The position numbers and the translations under genes were made by a program. This document shows, in pieces, positions 26,389 through 34,353 of a stretch of 64,000 nucleotides of DNA; the stretch's first letter is position 1, and each line of letters begins with the position of its first letter. The DNA is from Homoserinibacter sp. GY 40078 (GTDB lineage Bacteria; Actinomycetota; Actinomycetes; Actinomycetales; Microbacteriaceae). The stretch covers positions 1,388,295 to 1,452,294 of the forward strand of contig NZ_VRTZ01000001.1 of NCBI RefSeq assembly GCF_008017545.1. Reading direction: 5' to 3'. Below the pieces are notes generated by a model. It did no database searches, was not told the origin of the DNA, and saw only the letters and a list, made by a program, of their open reading frames with translations.

Positions 26389-27771
26389 TCAGGCCGACTT
26401 CGCGTCGGCGCCGCCTTCCGCGTCCTTGGCCGTGTTCGCGGGCCGCACGAGGGTCTCGTCGATCTCGGGGCGCTCGGTGCCCAGGCCGTCGAGTGCAGCG
26501 AACTCGTTCTGCGTGAGGCGCTTCGGAGTCTCGTCGATGGTGGCCGGGGTGCTGATCACCTTGGACTCGTCGAGTGCGTCGAGCTTGCGTGCCGTGACCA
26601 GAACGCGCTGCTCGAGCGAACTCGCGAACCGGTTGTAGTGCGTGACGGTCGACTCGATGGCCCCGCGGAGGCGGTCGGCGTGCTCGGAGAGCGTCGCGAG
26701 CCGGCCGTACAGCTCCTTGCCCAGATCGAAGAGCCGCTTGGCGTCCTCGGTGAGCACGTCCTGCTGCCAGGTGAACGCGATCGTCTTGAGCAGCGCCCAC
26801 AGCGTTCCCGGGTTGGCGAGGATGATCCGCTTCGAGAACGCGTAGTCCATGAGGTTCGGATCCGCCTCGACGGCCGCCGCGAGCAGGGGCTCGTTCGGAA
26901 TGAACGCGATCGTGAAATCGGGGCTGGCGTCGAGTCCCGTCCAATAGGACTTCGAGGCGAGGGCGTCGACGTGGCTCCGGACCTGCTTCGCGTGCTGGGC
27001 CAGGAGTCGGGTGCGCTGAGCCTCCTGATCGCCGGTCGCGGTCGCGGGGATGGCGCTCGCCTCGATGAACGAGTTGTACGGCACCTTCGCGTCGACCGGG
27101 ATCGACTTGCCGCCCGGCAGGGTGACGATCATGTCGGGGCGTCGCGTTCCGCTCTCCGACTCGATCGTCGACTGCACCGAGAAGTCGACCCGGTTCAGGA
27201 GACCCGCCGACTCCACGAGGGTGCGCAGCTGGGTCTCGCCCCAGACTCCGCGGGTCGCGTTGTTGCGCAGAGCGCTCGCCAGCTGCTCGGCGGTCAGCCG
27301 CAGTCGCTCCTCGGACTCGGTGGCGGTGCGGAGCTGCTGCGTGAGCTCGCCGTGCTGCTGCGCCCGCTGGCTCTCGAGTTCGATGACCTTCCGCTGCATC
27401 GCGGTGAGCGTCTCCTTCACAGGCGCGAGCTCCTGCAGCACCTTGCTCTCTGCGGCTGCATCTGCCTGCCGCTTACGCGCCTCGGCGTCGGTGCGCTCGA
27501 CGAGCTCGCGGTACTGATCGCGCGAGGCGGCGAGCTGCTCACGAACTCCGTCGAGGGCCGCCTGTGAACCCGCCAGCTGTCGTTCGACCTCAGCGCGAAG
27601 CGCGGCCTCCTCCGCACGCGCCCGCGCGAGTTCGGCGCCGTGCTGGGCCTCACGCAGTGCCACATCGGCCACGGTCGTCGCGGGGCGCGACCGTGCGACG
27701 AGCAGCGTGGCGCCCACGCCGATCGCGAGACCGATCGCGAGCCCGATGACGAGGGGGAGCAGCGCATCCAT
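26389..27771 (-). CDS. rmuC: DNA recombination protein RmuC
   Basis: A 460-residue RmuC. One N-terminal transmembrane helix (LPLVIGLAIGLAIGVGATLL, residues 5-24) is followed by a long coiled coil to about residue 150, then the conserved nuclease-like core with NNATRGVWGETQLRTLVESAG, RRPDMIVTLPGGKSIPVDAK and SKSYWTGLDASPDFTIAFIP. The family limits DNA inversions and rearrangements, probably as a membrane-anchored nuclease. The ending is variable. It converges on the ABC exporter operon, with 45 bases between stops. Confidence 0.93.
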   Translation of the reverse strand: MDALLPLVIGLAIGLAIGVGATLLVARSRPATTVADVALREAQHGAELARARAEEAALRAEVERQLAGSQAALDGVREQLAASRDQYRELVERTDAEARKRQADAAAESKVLQELAPVKETLTAMQRKVIELESQRAQQHGELTQQLRTATESEERLRLTAEQLASALRNNATRGVWGETQLRTLVESAGLLNRVDFSVQSTIESESGTRRPDMIVTLPGGKSIPVDAKVPYNSFIEASAIPATATGDQEAQRTRLLAQHAKQVRSHVDALASKSYWTGLDASPDFTIAFIPNEPLLAAAVEADPNLMDYAFSKRIILANPGTLWALLKTIAFTWQQDVLTEDAKRLFDLGKELYGRLATLSEHADRLRGAIESTVTHYNRFASSLEQRVLVTARKLDALDESKVISTPATIDETPKRLTQNEFAALDGLGTERPEIDETLVRPANTAKDAEGGADAKSA

Positions 27772-27828
27772 GCGGGCAGTCTGGCAGGGTCCCCCGACAT
27801 CGCCCGCCCGACATCCTGGCCCCCTTCC

Positions 27829-27908
27829 AGAAATGCAGGAGATCCTCTGCGGGTCGCCGCGGAACCGCGGTATTTACTGCCCGCGCCCGGCATCGATCCT
27901 GCATTTCT
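27829..27908. repeat. REP-like inverted repeat (type C)
   Basis: AGAAATGCAGGA (27829-27840) and its exact complement TCCTGCATTTCT (27897-27908) flank 56 bases, which include a CCGCGG-AA-CCGCGG hairpin. The element sits between the divergent rmuC and aldehyde dehydrogenase genes. The layout of outer arms plus an inner hairpin resembles the other long palindromes in the window. Confidence 0.55.
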
Positions 27909-27962
27909 CGCGGGAACCACGACCACGGTCGCAGCGGAAAATGTTTACGAAATGTCTGTGAG

Positions 27963-27968
27963 TAGCCT
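27963..27968 (+). promoter_or_regulatory. -10 box TAGCCT of the semialdehyde dehydrogenase gene
   Basis: TAGCCT ends 7 bases before the ATG at 27976. It supports that start and a leaderless transcript. Confidence 0.5.
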
Positions 27969-27975
27969 CACCGGT

Positions 27976-29472
27976 ATGGCTGACGAGATCCTCGACCACT
28001 GGGTGAGCGGAGCCGCATTCGCCGGCGAATCCACCCGCACCGCTCCCGTCTACGACCCGGCGCGCGGCGTCGTGCAGCGCGAGGTGCGTCTCGCGTCGAC
28101 GGCGGACGTGGATGCAGCGGTGCAGGCCGCTCGCACGGCCCTCGCGGGGTGGGGCGGCGCGAGCTGGGCGAAGCGCCAGCAGGTGCTCTTCGCCTTCCGC
28201 GAGATCCTCAACGCCCGCAAGGACGAACTGGGCGCGATCCTGACGTCCGAGCACGGCAAGGTCTCGTCCGATGCGCTCGGCGAGATCGCCCGCGGTCTCG
28301 AGGTGGTCGAGTTCGCGTGCGGCATCGCGCACCTCGCGAAGGGTGAGCACTCGGAGAACGTGTCGACCGGCGTCGATGTCTACTCGGTGCAGGAGCCGCT
28401 CGGCGTGGTCGGCATCATCTCGCCGTTCAACTTCCCGGCGATGGTCCCGATGTGGTTCTTCCCGATCGCGATCGCGCTGGGCAACACGGTCGTGCTGAAG
28501 CCGAGCGAGAAGGACCCGTCCGCGGCGATCTGGCTCGCGAAGGCCTTCCAGGAGGCGGGGCTTCCGGACGGCGTCTTCAATGTCGTACACGGAGACAAGG
28601 AGTCGGTCGACGCGATCCTCGATCACCCGGATGTCGCGTCCGTCTCGTTCGTCGGCTCGACGCCGATCGCGAAGTACGTCTACGAGCGCGGCACCGCGGC
28701 GGGCAAGCGCGTGCAGGCGCTCGGCGGTGCCAAGAACCACATGCTGGTGCTGCCGGACGCCGACCTCGATCTGGTGGCGGACTCCGCCGTCAATGCGGGC
28801 TTCGGCTCCGCGGGAGAGCGCTGCATGGCGATCTCGGTGGTCGTCGCGGTGGAGCCGGTCGCCGACGAGCTGGTCGCGAAGATCAGCGAGCGGATGGGCG
28901 GCCTGCGTGTCGGCGACGGCACCCGCGGCTGCGACATGGGTCCGCTGATCACGCGGGAGCACCGTGACAAGGTCGCCGGGTATCTCGACGTGGCCGTCGA
29001 GGACGGCGCGGACCTCGTGGTCGATGGTCGAGGGATCGAGGTCGATGGCGAGGCGGACGGATTCTGGCTCGGCCCGACGCTCGTCGACAAGGTGCCCACG
29101 AGCTCGAAGGTGTACACGGACGAGATCTTCGGCCCTGTGCTCTCGGTCGTGCGGGTCGCGAGCTACGAGGAGGGCCTCGCGCTTATCAACGGCGGCCGCT
29201 ACGGCAACGGGACGGCGATCTTCACCAACGACGGCGGTGCGGCGCGGCGCTTCCAGCGCGAGGTGCAGGTCGGCATGGTGGGCATCAACGTGCCCATCCC
29301 CGTGCCGGTCGGGTACTTCTCCTTCGGCGGCTGGAAGGACTCGCTCTTCGGCGACACGAAGGCCTACGGCCCGGATGCGATCCGCTTCTTCACCCGTCAG
29401 AAGGCGGTGACGGCGCGCTGGCTGGATCCGTCGCACGGCGGAATCAACCTGGGCTTCCCCCAAAACGGTTGA
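27976..29472 (+). CDS. mmsA: CoA-acylating methylmalonate-semialdehyde dehydrogenase
   Basis: A 498-residue aldehyde dehydrogenase of the MMSDH type. The catalytic Cys283 is in GSAGERCMAISV, and the family-specific QALGGAKNHMLVLPDADLD replaces the usual general-base Glu loop. The N-terminus has the MMSDH-like DHWVSGAAFAG. It should oxidise methylmalonate or malonate semialdehyde to propionyl- or acetyl-CoA, in valine, thymine or inositol breakdown. I prefer the ATG at 27976, seven bases after a -10 box; an ATG at 27952 would add eight residues. No catabolic neighbours are present, so the pathway is open. Confidence 0.88.
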   Translation: MADEILDHWVSGAAFAGESTRTAPVYDPARGVVQREVRLASTADVDAAVQAARTALAGWGGASWAKRQQVLFAFREILNARKDELGAILTSEHGKVSSDALGEIARGLEVVEFACGIAHLAKGEHSENVSTGVDVYSVQEPLGVVGIISPFNFPAMVPMWFFPIAIALGNTVVLKPSEKDPSAAIWLAKAFQEAGLPDGVFNVVHGDKESVDAILDHPDVASVSFVGSTPIAKYVYERGTAAGKRVQALGGAKNHMLVLPDADLDLVADSAVNAGFGSAGERCMAISVVVAVEPVADELVAKISERMGGLRVGDGTRGCDMGPLITREHRDKVAGYLDVAVEDGADLVVDGRGIEVDGEADGFWLGPTLVDKVPTSSKVYTDEIFGPVLSVVRVASYEEGLALINGGRYGNGTAIFTNDGGAARRFQREVQVGMVGINVPIPVPVGYFSFGGWKDSLFGDTKAYGPDAIRFFTRQKAVTARWLDPSHGGINLGFPQNG

Positions 29473-29556
29473 ATCCGTGCGCCATAGACATGTCTGTGGC
29501 GCGCAAGACAGGGGTGCGCGGGTGTCTACCGCGCCCTAGCCATGTCTATGGCGGAT
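29473..29556. repeat. REP-like inverted repeat with AGACATG core (type B, copy 1)
   Basis: GCCATAGACATG (29481-29492) and its exact complement CATGTCTATGGC (29541-29552) form the outer arms, extended by ATCC (29473-29476) and GGAT (29553-29556). Inner segments with GACA and TGTC can also pair. It fills the space between two convergent genes. A second copy with the same core and layout is at 40769-40844. Confidence 0.65.
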
Positions 29557-29561
29557 GAGAC

Positions 29562-29774
29562 TCAGATCTGGGAGTCGAAGCGGTAGGGGACCGTCGTCGG
29601 GCCGTCGTGAGGGCCCGTGTTCTCGGCGTCGCCGGCGCGGCGGTAGATGAGCTGGCCCTGCTCCCACGGCAGCACGAGCTCGTCGTCGACGGCGTCCAGA
29701 TTCTCCGCATCCAGCGGGATGATCTGCGTGTCGAGCGGGCCGCCGCTGAGGCGCCCCAAGATGGTCTCGGACAT
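29562..29774 (-). CDS. small conserved hypothetical protein
   Basis: A 70-residue soluble, acidic protein, without membrane segment or cysteine. Its ordered-looking core is DTQIIPLDAENLDAVDDELV and ends with a PYRFDSQI tail. I recognise it only as a small protein common in Microbacteriaceae. The ATG has GGAGGAGT directly upstream and TAGGCT (29797-29802, minus strand) may be its -10 box. It lies 47 bases upstream of the exonuclease stop's convergent space on the same strand, but is probably transcribed separately. Function unknown. Confidence 0.65.
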   Translation of the reverse strand: MSETILGRLSGGPLDTQIIPLDAENLDAVDDELVLPWEQGQLIYRRAGDAENTGPHDGPTTVPYRFDSQI

Positions 29775-29821
29775 GACTCCTCCGTTCCGTCGGTCAGCCT
29801 ACGCGCGCGGGCGGCGGGACG

Positions 29822-30412
29822 TCAGGATGCGGCGGCGACGGCGGGCGGCGCGATCGACGAGATCCGCACCCCGGCGAGCTCCGAGAGTTCCGGCAGATCG
29901 ATGGCGCCGTGACGGTCGGCCGCGTGGATCATGATCGCCGCGCACGCCTCCGCGTCGGCGACCGCGTCGTGGTGAGGGAAGTCCTCGAATCCGACCGCCA
30001 TCGCCACGAGAGGTAGGCGATACGAGTCGAGGTGGTATGTCTTGCGTGCGAGCTGCAGGCTGCACATATAGCTGTAGCTCGGAGCGACGAGGCCGGTCGC
30101 CGCGCAGGCGGCCTTGATGACCCCCATGTCGAATCCGGCGTTGTGCGCGACCAGGATGTCGTTCTCGGCGAACGCCATCAGGTCGGGCAGCTGCTCGGTC
30201 CACCCCGGCGCGCCCACGACGTCTTCGGCGCGGATCCCGTGGATGCGGGTGTTCCAGTCCACGAAGTGGTCATGCCCAGGCGGCGGCTGGATCAGCCACC
30301 CGATGCGGTCGACGATCTGGCCGTCGCGCACCTTCACGAGACCCACCGAGCACGCGCTCGCATTGGACCCGTTCGCGGTCTCGAAGTCGATCGCGGTGAA
30401 GTCCAGGGGCAC
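29822..30412 (-). CDS. DEDDh 3'-5' exonuclease (DnaQ-like)
   Basis: A 196-residue single-domain exonuclease. The Exo I motif is FTAIDFETANG with Asp and Glu, Exo II is HNAGFDMGVI, and Exo III is HHDAVADAEA, whose His and Asp make it a DEDDh enzyme. It resembles the epsilon-type proofreading subunit but has no BRCT or helicase fusion. It may trim DNA or RNA 3' ends in repair. I chose the GTG at 30410-30412 because it gives the normal family N-terminus; a longer reading would cross the hairpin at 30505-30538. Confidence 0.88.
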   Translation of the reverse strand: MPLDFTAIDFETANGSNASACSVGLVKVRDGQIVDRIGWLIQPPPGHDHFVDWNTRIHGIRAEDVVGAPGWTEQLPDLMAFAENDILVAHNAGFDMGVIKAACAATGLVAPSYSYMCSLQLARKTYHLDSYRLPLVAMAVGFEDFPHHDAVADAEACAAIMIHAADRHGAIDLPELSELAGVRISSIAPPAVAAAS

Positions 30413-30504
30413 GTTCCGACTCTCGCACGGGGCACCGACAGTGGGCTGGAGACGCGCCGCCGGCGCCGTACAGCCGGGCCGTTCGGCACCCCGCCGCACG
30501 CGAC

Positions 30505-30538
30505 GGGGCCGTCGCCGGATCTCTCCGACGACGGCCCC
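30505..30538 (-). terminator. strong hairpin downstream of the 98-residue protein gene
   Basis: Arms 30505-30519 and 30524-30538 pair over 15 bases with one mismatch around a TCTC loop. It lies within the 170-base gap before the exonuclease gene. A smaller palindrome, CGGTGCC-T-GGCACCG (30564-30578), sits between it and the upstream stop. No other gene is visible in the gap. Confidence 0.55.
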
Positions 30539-30582
30539 GATGGTGGTGACGCGACTGCTGAGCCGGTGCCTGGCACCGATGC

Positions 30583-30879
30583 TCAGCGGATGCGCGTGAG
30601 ATACGCGAGCGCGATGATCTGCTCCCGCTCGCGAGCGCGCTGCTGCGCGAGCGCGAGTCGCTGATCGTGATCGATCAGGGTCTGCTCGAGCCGGCTCGCG
30701 CGACGCTCGCTGCGTGCAAGCGCGCGGTCGGGGCGGCGGCCCCAACGGATGAGCGCCATGCCCAGGTGCAGCGCGGCGCGGTCGATGAGCCCGACCCGGC
30801 GCGCGGGGCGCTGGGTCTCGACCCGGGTGGTCGATTGCGTGGTGTCGTGACGCGTCGTGGGCGTCAACGTGGTGTTCAT
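30583..30879 (-). CDS. small basic protein, uncharacterised
   Basis: A 98-residue protein. The first third is Thr-rich and polar (TTLTPTTRHDTTQSTT). A helix with LIDRAALHLGMALIRWGRR may lie on the membrane surface, and the C-terminal half is a charged, probably coiled-coil helix (RLEQTLIDHDQRLALAQQRA) ending YLTRIR. I chose the ATG at 30879, with GAGGA 8 bases upstream; a longer form to 30975 would lack a ribosome site. Similar short proteins occur in Microbacterium. Function unknown. A hairpin at 30505 probably ends its transcript. Confidence 0.65.
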   Translation of the reverse strand: MNTTLTPTTRHDTTQSTTRVETQRPARRVGLIDRAALHLGMALIRWGRRPDRALARSERRASRLEQTLIDHDQRLALAQQRAREREQIIALAYLTRIR

Positions 30880-31074
30880 TTCGGTGTCCTCGAGAGTGGT
30901 GGTTGTCGAGACCGCCTTGTGGGCGGTTCCGGAGGGTGCCGCGGATTCGGGCACGGTATCGACCACCGCCGACATGGCGGGATCGTGGACGGGACGTGAT
31001 CCTCGGATGCGGAATGCATCCGGAATCGGGCTTCGAGAGCGTCGCCACCGTCATGGACGGCGGCGCAGAAACGC

Positions 31075-31167
31075 TCAGCCTTCCCGGACGATGATGACGC
31101 CGACGACGTCGGCGATGAATGCGAGCTGGCGCTCGCCGCGAGTGAACTCTGTGACTGTTGCGATCAT
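31075..31167 (-). CDS. possible 30-residue peptide
   Basis: A very short reading frame with an excellent ribosome site: AAAGGAG, 6 bases before the ATG at 31165-31167. The peptide has a charged start (EFTRGERQ) and a hydrophobic end (LAFIADVVGVIIV), so it could be a small amphipathic or membrane-associated peptide. It is too short for confident prediction. Non-coding stretches of 195 bases downstream (30880-31074) and 146 bases upstream (31168-31313) show no other gene. Confidence 0.4.
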   Translation of the reverse strand: MIATVTEFTRGERQLAFIADVVGVIIVREG

Positions 31168-31313
31168 CCCCGGCTCCTTTCGGCATCTGATGTGCACCGG
31201 CTCTCGGTGCAGCCGTTCACGATATCCGGCGGATTCCCAGGAACGCAAGCACCCCGGGCGTGTCGCGGTCCAGATGCAGCGAATCGGCCCGAAATAGTCC
31301 GAGCGCTCGATGC

Positions 31314-31526
31314 CTACCGCTCGGCGCTGACCACCTCGGCGTCCGAGCGGCGACCGACCCGCCGCAGCGCCAGCCCCAGTCCCGACGAGCCCGCGAGTCC
31401 CGCGAGGACACCGAGGGGGAGGCCCGGCATCCACGAACCGGAGAGTCCGATCGAGAGAAGGACGGCGACCGCGACGATCAGCGTGTAGCTCACCAGCTTC
31501 GCAACCACGATCATCCAGCGCGTCAT
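31314..31526 (-). CDS. small two-helix membrane protein
   Basis: A 70-residue protein with two predicted transmembrane helices, near residues 5-26 (MIVVAKLVSYTLIVAVAVLL) and 32-52 (MPGLPLGVLAGLAGSSGLGL), and a basic then acidic C-terminal tail. The ATG at 31526 has GGGAGGACG upstream. No family is recognised. It is divergent from ychF, whose leaderless promoter lies 65 bases away. Function unknown. Confidence 0.6.
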   Translation of the reverse strand: MTRWMIVVAKLVSYTLIVAVAVLLSIGLSGSWMPGLPLGVLAGLAGSSGLGLALRRVGRRSDAEVVSAER

Positions 31527-31590
31527 CTCGTCCTCCCGCCCTCACGCTACCCGGCCGTGGAGAACGCGGGCCGGCGCCATCCACCCCCGG

Positions 31591-31596
31591 TACGCT
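31591..31596 (+). promoter_or_regulatory. -10 box TACGCT of ychF
   Basis: TACGCT ends 8 bases before the GTG at 31605, consistent with a leaderless or near-leaderless mRNA. Confidence 0.5.
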
Positions 31597-31604
31597 TGAC
31601 CCCC

Positions 31605-32681
31605 GTGGCTCTCACCATCGGCATCGTCGGGCTCCCCAATGTGGGCAAGTCGACCCTCTTCAACGCGCTCACCAAGAACACGGTGCTCGCCGCGAACTAC
31701 CCGTTCGCGACGATCGAGCCGAACGTCGGGGTGGTGAACCTGCCGGACGAGCGGCTGCAGGTGCTGGCGCAGATCTTCGGCAGCGAGCGCATCCTGCCTG
31801 CGACGGTGAGCTTCGTCGACATCGCGGGCATCGTGAAGGGCGCGTCCGAGGGGGAGGGGCTCGGCAACCAGTTCCTCGCCAACATCCGCGAGGCCGACGC
31901 GATCGCCCAGGTGGTCCGGGGATTCGACGACGCGGATGTCGTGCACGTCGCGGGTGCCGTGAACCCGCAGGACGACCTCGAGGTCATCACGACCGAACTC
32001 GCTCTCGCCGATCTGCAGACCCTCGAGAAGGCGATCACCCGTCTCGAGAAGGAGGTCAAGGGCAAGAAGGCGGATCCCGCCGTGCTCGCCGCGGCGGTCG
32101 AAGCCAAGCAGGCGCTCGACGCGGGAACTCCGCTTTCGCGCGCGAGCGGCATCGAGCTCGGGCTGCTGAAGGAACTCGGCCTCATGACCGCGAAGCCGAT
32201 CATCTACGTGTTCAACGTCGACGAGGCGGTGCTCACGGATGACGCGCGCAAGGCGGAGCTGGCGGCCCTCGTCGCTCCCGCTCAGGCGGTGTTCCTCGAC
32301 GCCAAGGTGGAGTCGGAGCTCATCGACCTCGACCCCGAGGATGCGGCCGAGTTGCTCGCCTCCACGGGCCAGGATGAGTCTGGTCTCGACCAGCTCGCCC
32401 GCATCGGATTCGACACCCTCGGACTCCAGACCTACCTCACGGCCGGCCCGAAGGAGTCGCGCGCATGGACGATCCGCAAGGGCTGGAAGGCTCCGCAGGC
32501 GGCGGGCGTCATCCACACGGACTTCGAGCGCGGCTTCATCAAGGCGGAGGTCGTGTCGTTCGAGGATCTCGTCGCGGCCGGTTCACTCCCCGAGGCGCGC
32601 TCCCGCGGCAAGGCCCGCGTCGAGGGCAAGGACTACGTCATGCAGGATGGCGACGTGGTCGAGTTCCGCTTCAACGTCTGA
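31605..32681 (+). CDS. ychF: redox-regulated ATPase YchF
   Basis: A 358-residue OBG-family P-loop protein that prefers ATP. The G1 motif is GIVGLPNVGKSTLFNALT at the very N-terminus, and the switch region YPFATIEPNVGVV follows. G3 is DIAGIVKGASEGEGLGNQFL, the altered G4 position reads YVFNVDEAV, and the C-terminal TGS domain ends KDYVMQDGDVVEFRFNV. It binds ribosomes and is linked to stress responses. The GTG start gives the universal N-terminus. Confidence 0.96.
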   Translation: MALTIGIVGLPNVGKSTLFNALTKNTVLAANYPFATIEPNVGVVNLPDERLQVLAQIFGSERILPATVSFVDIAGIVKGASEGEGLGNQFLANIREADAIAQVVRGFDDADVVHVAGAVNPQDDLEVITTELALADLQTLEKAITRLEKEVKGKKADPAVLAAAVEAKQALDAGTPLSRASGIELGLLKELGLMTAKPIIYVFNVDEAVLTDDARKAELAALVAPAQAVFLDAKVESELIDLDPEDAAELLASTGQDESGLDQLARIGFDTLGLQTYLTAGPKESRAWTIRKGWKAPQAAGVIHTDFERGFIKAEVVSFEDLVAAGSLPEARSRGKARVEGKDYVMQDGDVVEFRFNV

Positions 32682-32703
32682 CGCACACCCCGAGCGCCAC
32701 CGC

Positions 32704-33273
32704 TCAGCCCGCCGACTCCGACGCGAGCCGCGGCTCCACTCGCCGCTCCGGGCGGTACCCCGCCTTGTCGGCGTAGAACGCGCGGATGGCGTCCATGTCC
32801 GCGCCGACATCACCGGTCAGCTCGAGCGTGGGCCCGAGCCCCGTGGTCATCGTGGTCCGGTCGACGTAGCCGAGGGTCACCGGCATCCCCGTCTCGCGGG
32901 CGATGCGGTAGAAGCCCGACTTCCAGTGGGTGTTGCCACCTCGGGTGCCGTCGGGCGTCACGACGAGGCCGAAAACCTCACCGGCCCGTACCCGCGCCAC
33001 GACCTCCTCGACCACCCGGCCGGGGTCCGCTCGGTCGACGGGGATGCCCCCGAGTCCGCGCATGATCGGGCCGCGCCATCCCGCGAACAGGCTCTTCTTC
33101 CCGAGCCAGCGGATGTCGATCCCGAGTCGCCACGCGATCGCCAGCATGAAGACGAAGTCCCAGTTGGAGGTGTGCGGGGCGCCGATGAGAACGGTCGGCC
33201 GGGTCGGCGCCGGCTCGCCCGCGAGGCTCCACCGGCTGAACGTCCAGAAAACACGGGCGAGGAGTCGGCGCAT
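32704..33273 (-). CDS. 1-acylglycerol-3-phosphate acyltransferase-like protein (PlsC family)
   Basis: A 189-residue acyltransferase. The catalytic HX4D motif is APHTSNWDFVF, the second motif GKKSLFAGWRGPIMRGLGGI lies near residues 58-77, and TPDGTRG stands in for the usual EGTRS. It lacks long membrane segments, as in the compact branch of the family that resembles glycerol acyltransferases. It should move an acyl chain to a lysophospholipid or a related acceptor. TACCGT lies 6 bases before the ATG (33280-33285), so it is leaderless. It converges on ychF, with 22 bases between stops. Confidence 0.85.
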   Translation of the reverse strand: MRRLLARVFWTFSRWSLAGEPAPTRPTVLIGAPHTSNWDFVFMLAIAWRLGIDIRWLGKKSLFAGWRGPIMRGLGGIPVDRADPGRVVEEVVARVRAGEVFGLVVTPDGTRGGNTHWKSGFYRIARETGMPVTLGYVDRTTMTTGLGPTLELTGDVGADMDAIRAFYADKAGYRPERRVEPRLASESAG

Positions 33274-33279
33274 CCGGTC

Positions 33280-33285
33280 ACGGTA
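33280..33285 (-). promoter_or_regulatory. -10 box TACCGT of the PlsC-like gene
   Basis: On the minus strand TACCGT ends 6 bases before the ATG at 33273, the same leaderless arrangement seen at many genes here. Confidence 0.5.
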
Positions 33286-33315
33286 CGCGATGCCTCATCA
33301 CGTGCGGGGAATGCG

Positions 33316-33885
33316 CTAGACCCCGTCGACGAGAGCGTCGCGGAGTGCCTCGGAGAGGTCGGGAGGCAGATCGACCGGCACGGCGAGGGCGTGCAGAGCC
33401 CGGGAGAAGAAGTTGCGGGCCGCTGCCGCGAGCGCGATGTCGACGATCTCGTCGTCGCTGAAGCCCAGTTCGCGCAGGCGGAGGGAGTCGGCGTCGGTCA
33501 TCGATGAGGAGTCGCGCGACAGCTTCTGAGCGAACTCCATCATCGCGACCTCCGCCTCGCTCAATCCGGCGTCGTGGAAGTCGCGGGCGATACGGATGAG
33601 CTGCTCCTCGTCGAACACCTTGAGAGTTCGTCGCCCGTGCGCGAGCCGGCAGGCGCGGGATCCGATCGCCTCCGCGGCCGCAAGCGTCACGAGTTCGTAG
33701 CGACGCAGATCCATGGTGCGGATCGACGCGCGGATCAGGTCTTCGAACGCGCGGACGGCGGGCGCGTTGGTGGCCATCACACGGGTGTGCGACGGGACGT
33801 AGCCCATCGCCTCGAGGTCGTCGGCGTACAGCTGGGCGGCGTCGCCCGTGACGTCGCTGGGTTCGGGGGTGCGGATGATCGTCAT
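33316..33885 (-). CDS. carboxymuconolactone decarboxylase/AhpD-like protein
   Basis: A 189-residue all-helical protein of the peroxidase-related branch. The active-site region reads AEAIGSRACRLAHGRR, with Cys79 and His83 but no second cysteine before them, so the classic CXXC of AhpD is reduced to one cysteine. A later segment GFSDDEIVDIALAAAARNFF is typical. A role in peroxide or alkylhydroperoxide handling is possible but not shown. The ATG at 33885 has GGGAGG upstream; longer frames are unsupported. Confidence 0.8.
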   Translation of the reverse strand: MTIIRTPEPSDVTGDAAQLYADDLEAMGYVPSHTRVMATNAPAVRAFEDLIRASIRTMDLRRYELVTLAAAEAIGSRACRLAHGRRTLKVFDEEQLIRIARDFHDAGLSEAEVAMMEFAQKLSRDSSSMTDADSLRLRELGFSDDEIVDIALAAAARNFFSRALHALAVPVDLPPDLSEALRDALVDGV

Positions 33886-33996
33886 GGAGTCCTCCCGGCG
33901 CCAAGCATCCCACCGGGCGCACGACGTCGTCACCCGTTCGTGGGCTGCCACTCGACTTCGGACGGGACTACCTTCCGGAGTTGGGAGGGATTGCAG

Positions 33997-34299
33997 ATGA
34001 AACGGAATGCAATCGCATTGCTCGGGGCGGTGGTTCTCGTGCTCGGGCCGACGCTCGCAGGCTGCTCGGAGGTGTCCGCTCCGATCTCGGCGTCGCTCAG
34101 CTCGTCGGTCGCGAAGACCTACAAGAACTGCACCGAACTGAATAAGAAGTATCCGCATGGTGTGGGCAAGAAGGGGGCCAAGGACAAGGTGCGCGGGTCG
34201 ACGAAGCCCGTGACCAACTTCACGGTCTCCACAGCCCTCTACAACGCCAACAAGAAGTCGGACCGCGACAAGGACGGGGTGGCTTGTGAGAAGCGCTGA
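33997..34299 (+). CDS. Excalibur calcium-binding domain lipoprotein
   Basis: A 100-residue lipoprotein. The signal peptide runs ALLGAVVLVLGPTLAGC with the lipidated Cys23. The small extracellular domain contains YKNCTELNKKYPHGVGK and ends with the calcium-binding loop DRDKDGVACEKR, the Excalibur signature of DxDxDG plus Cys-Glu. The two cysteines probably form a disulfide. The domain occurs on cell-surface proteins and nucleases; here it stands alone. The ATG has GGGAGGG upstream. Confidence 0.88.
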   Translation: MKRNAIALLGAVVLVLGPTLAGCSEVSAPISASLSSSVAKTYKNCTELNKKYPHGVGKKGAKDKVRGSTKPVTNFTVSTALYNANKKSDRDKDGVACEKR

Positions 34300-34340
34300 C
34301 CTGGGCGGCGTGATGCCGATCCGCGCGGCTCGCATGCCCC

Positions 34341-34346
34341 TACGAT
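34341..34346 (+). promoter_or_regulatory. -10 box TACGAT of the first DUF7882 gene
   Basis: TACGAT ends 7 bases before the ATG at 34354 and overlaps an earlier in-frame ATG at 34345. It therefore argues for the later start and a leaderless mRNA. Confidence 0.5.
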
Positions 34347-34353
34347 GAGCACC

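Noticed and set aside
34345-34353. Start of the first DUF7882 protein at the earlier ATG
   Set aside because: This ATG overlaps the TACGAT -10 box, and the family N-terminus starts at the ATG at 34354.
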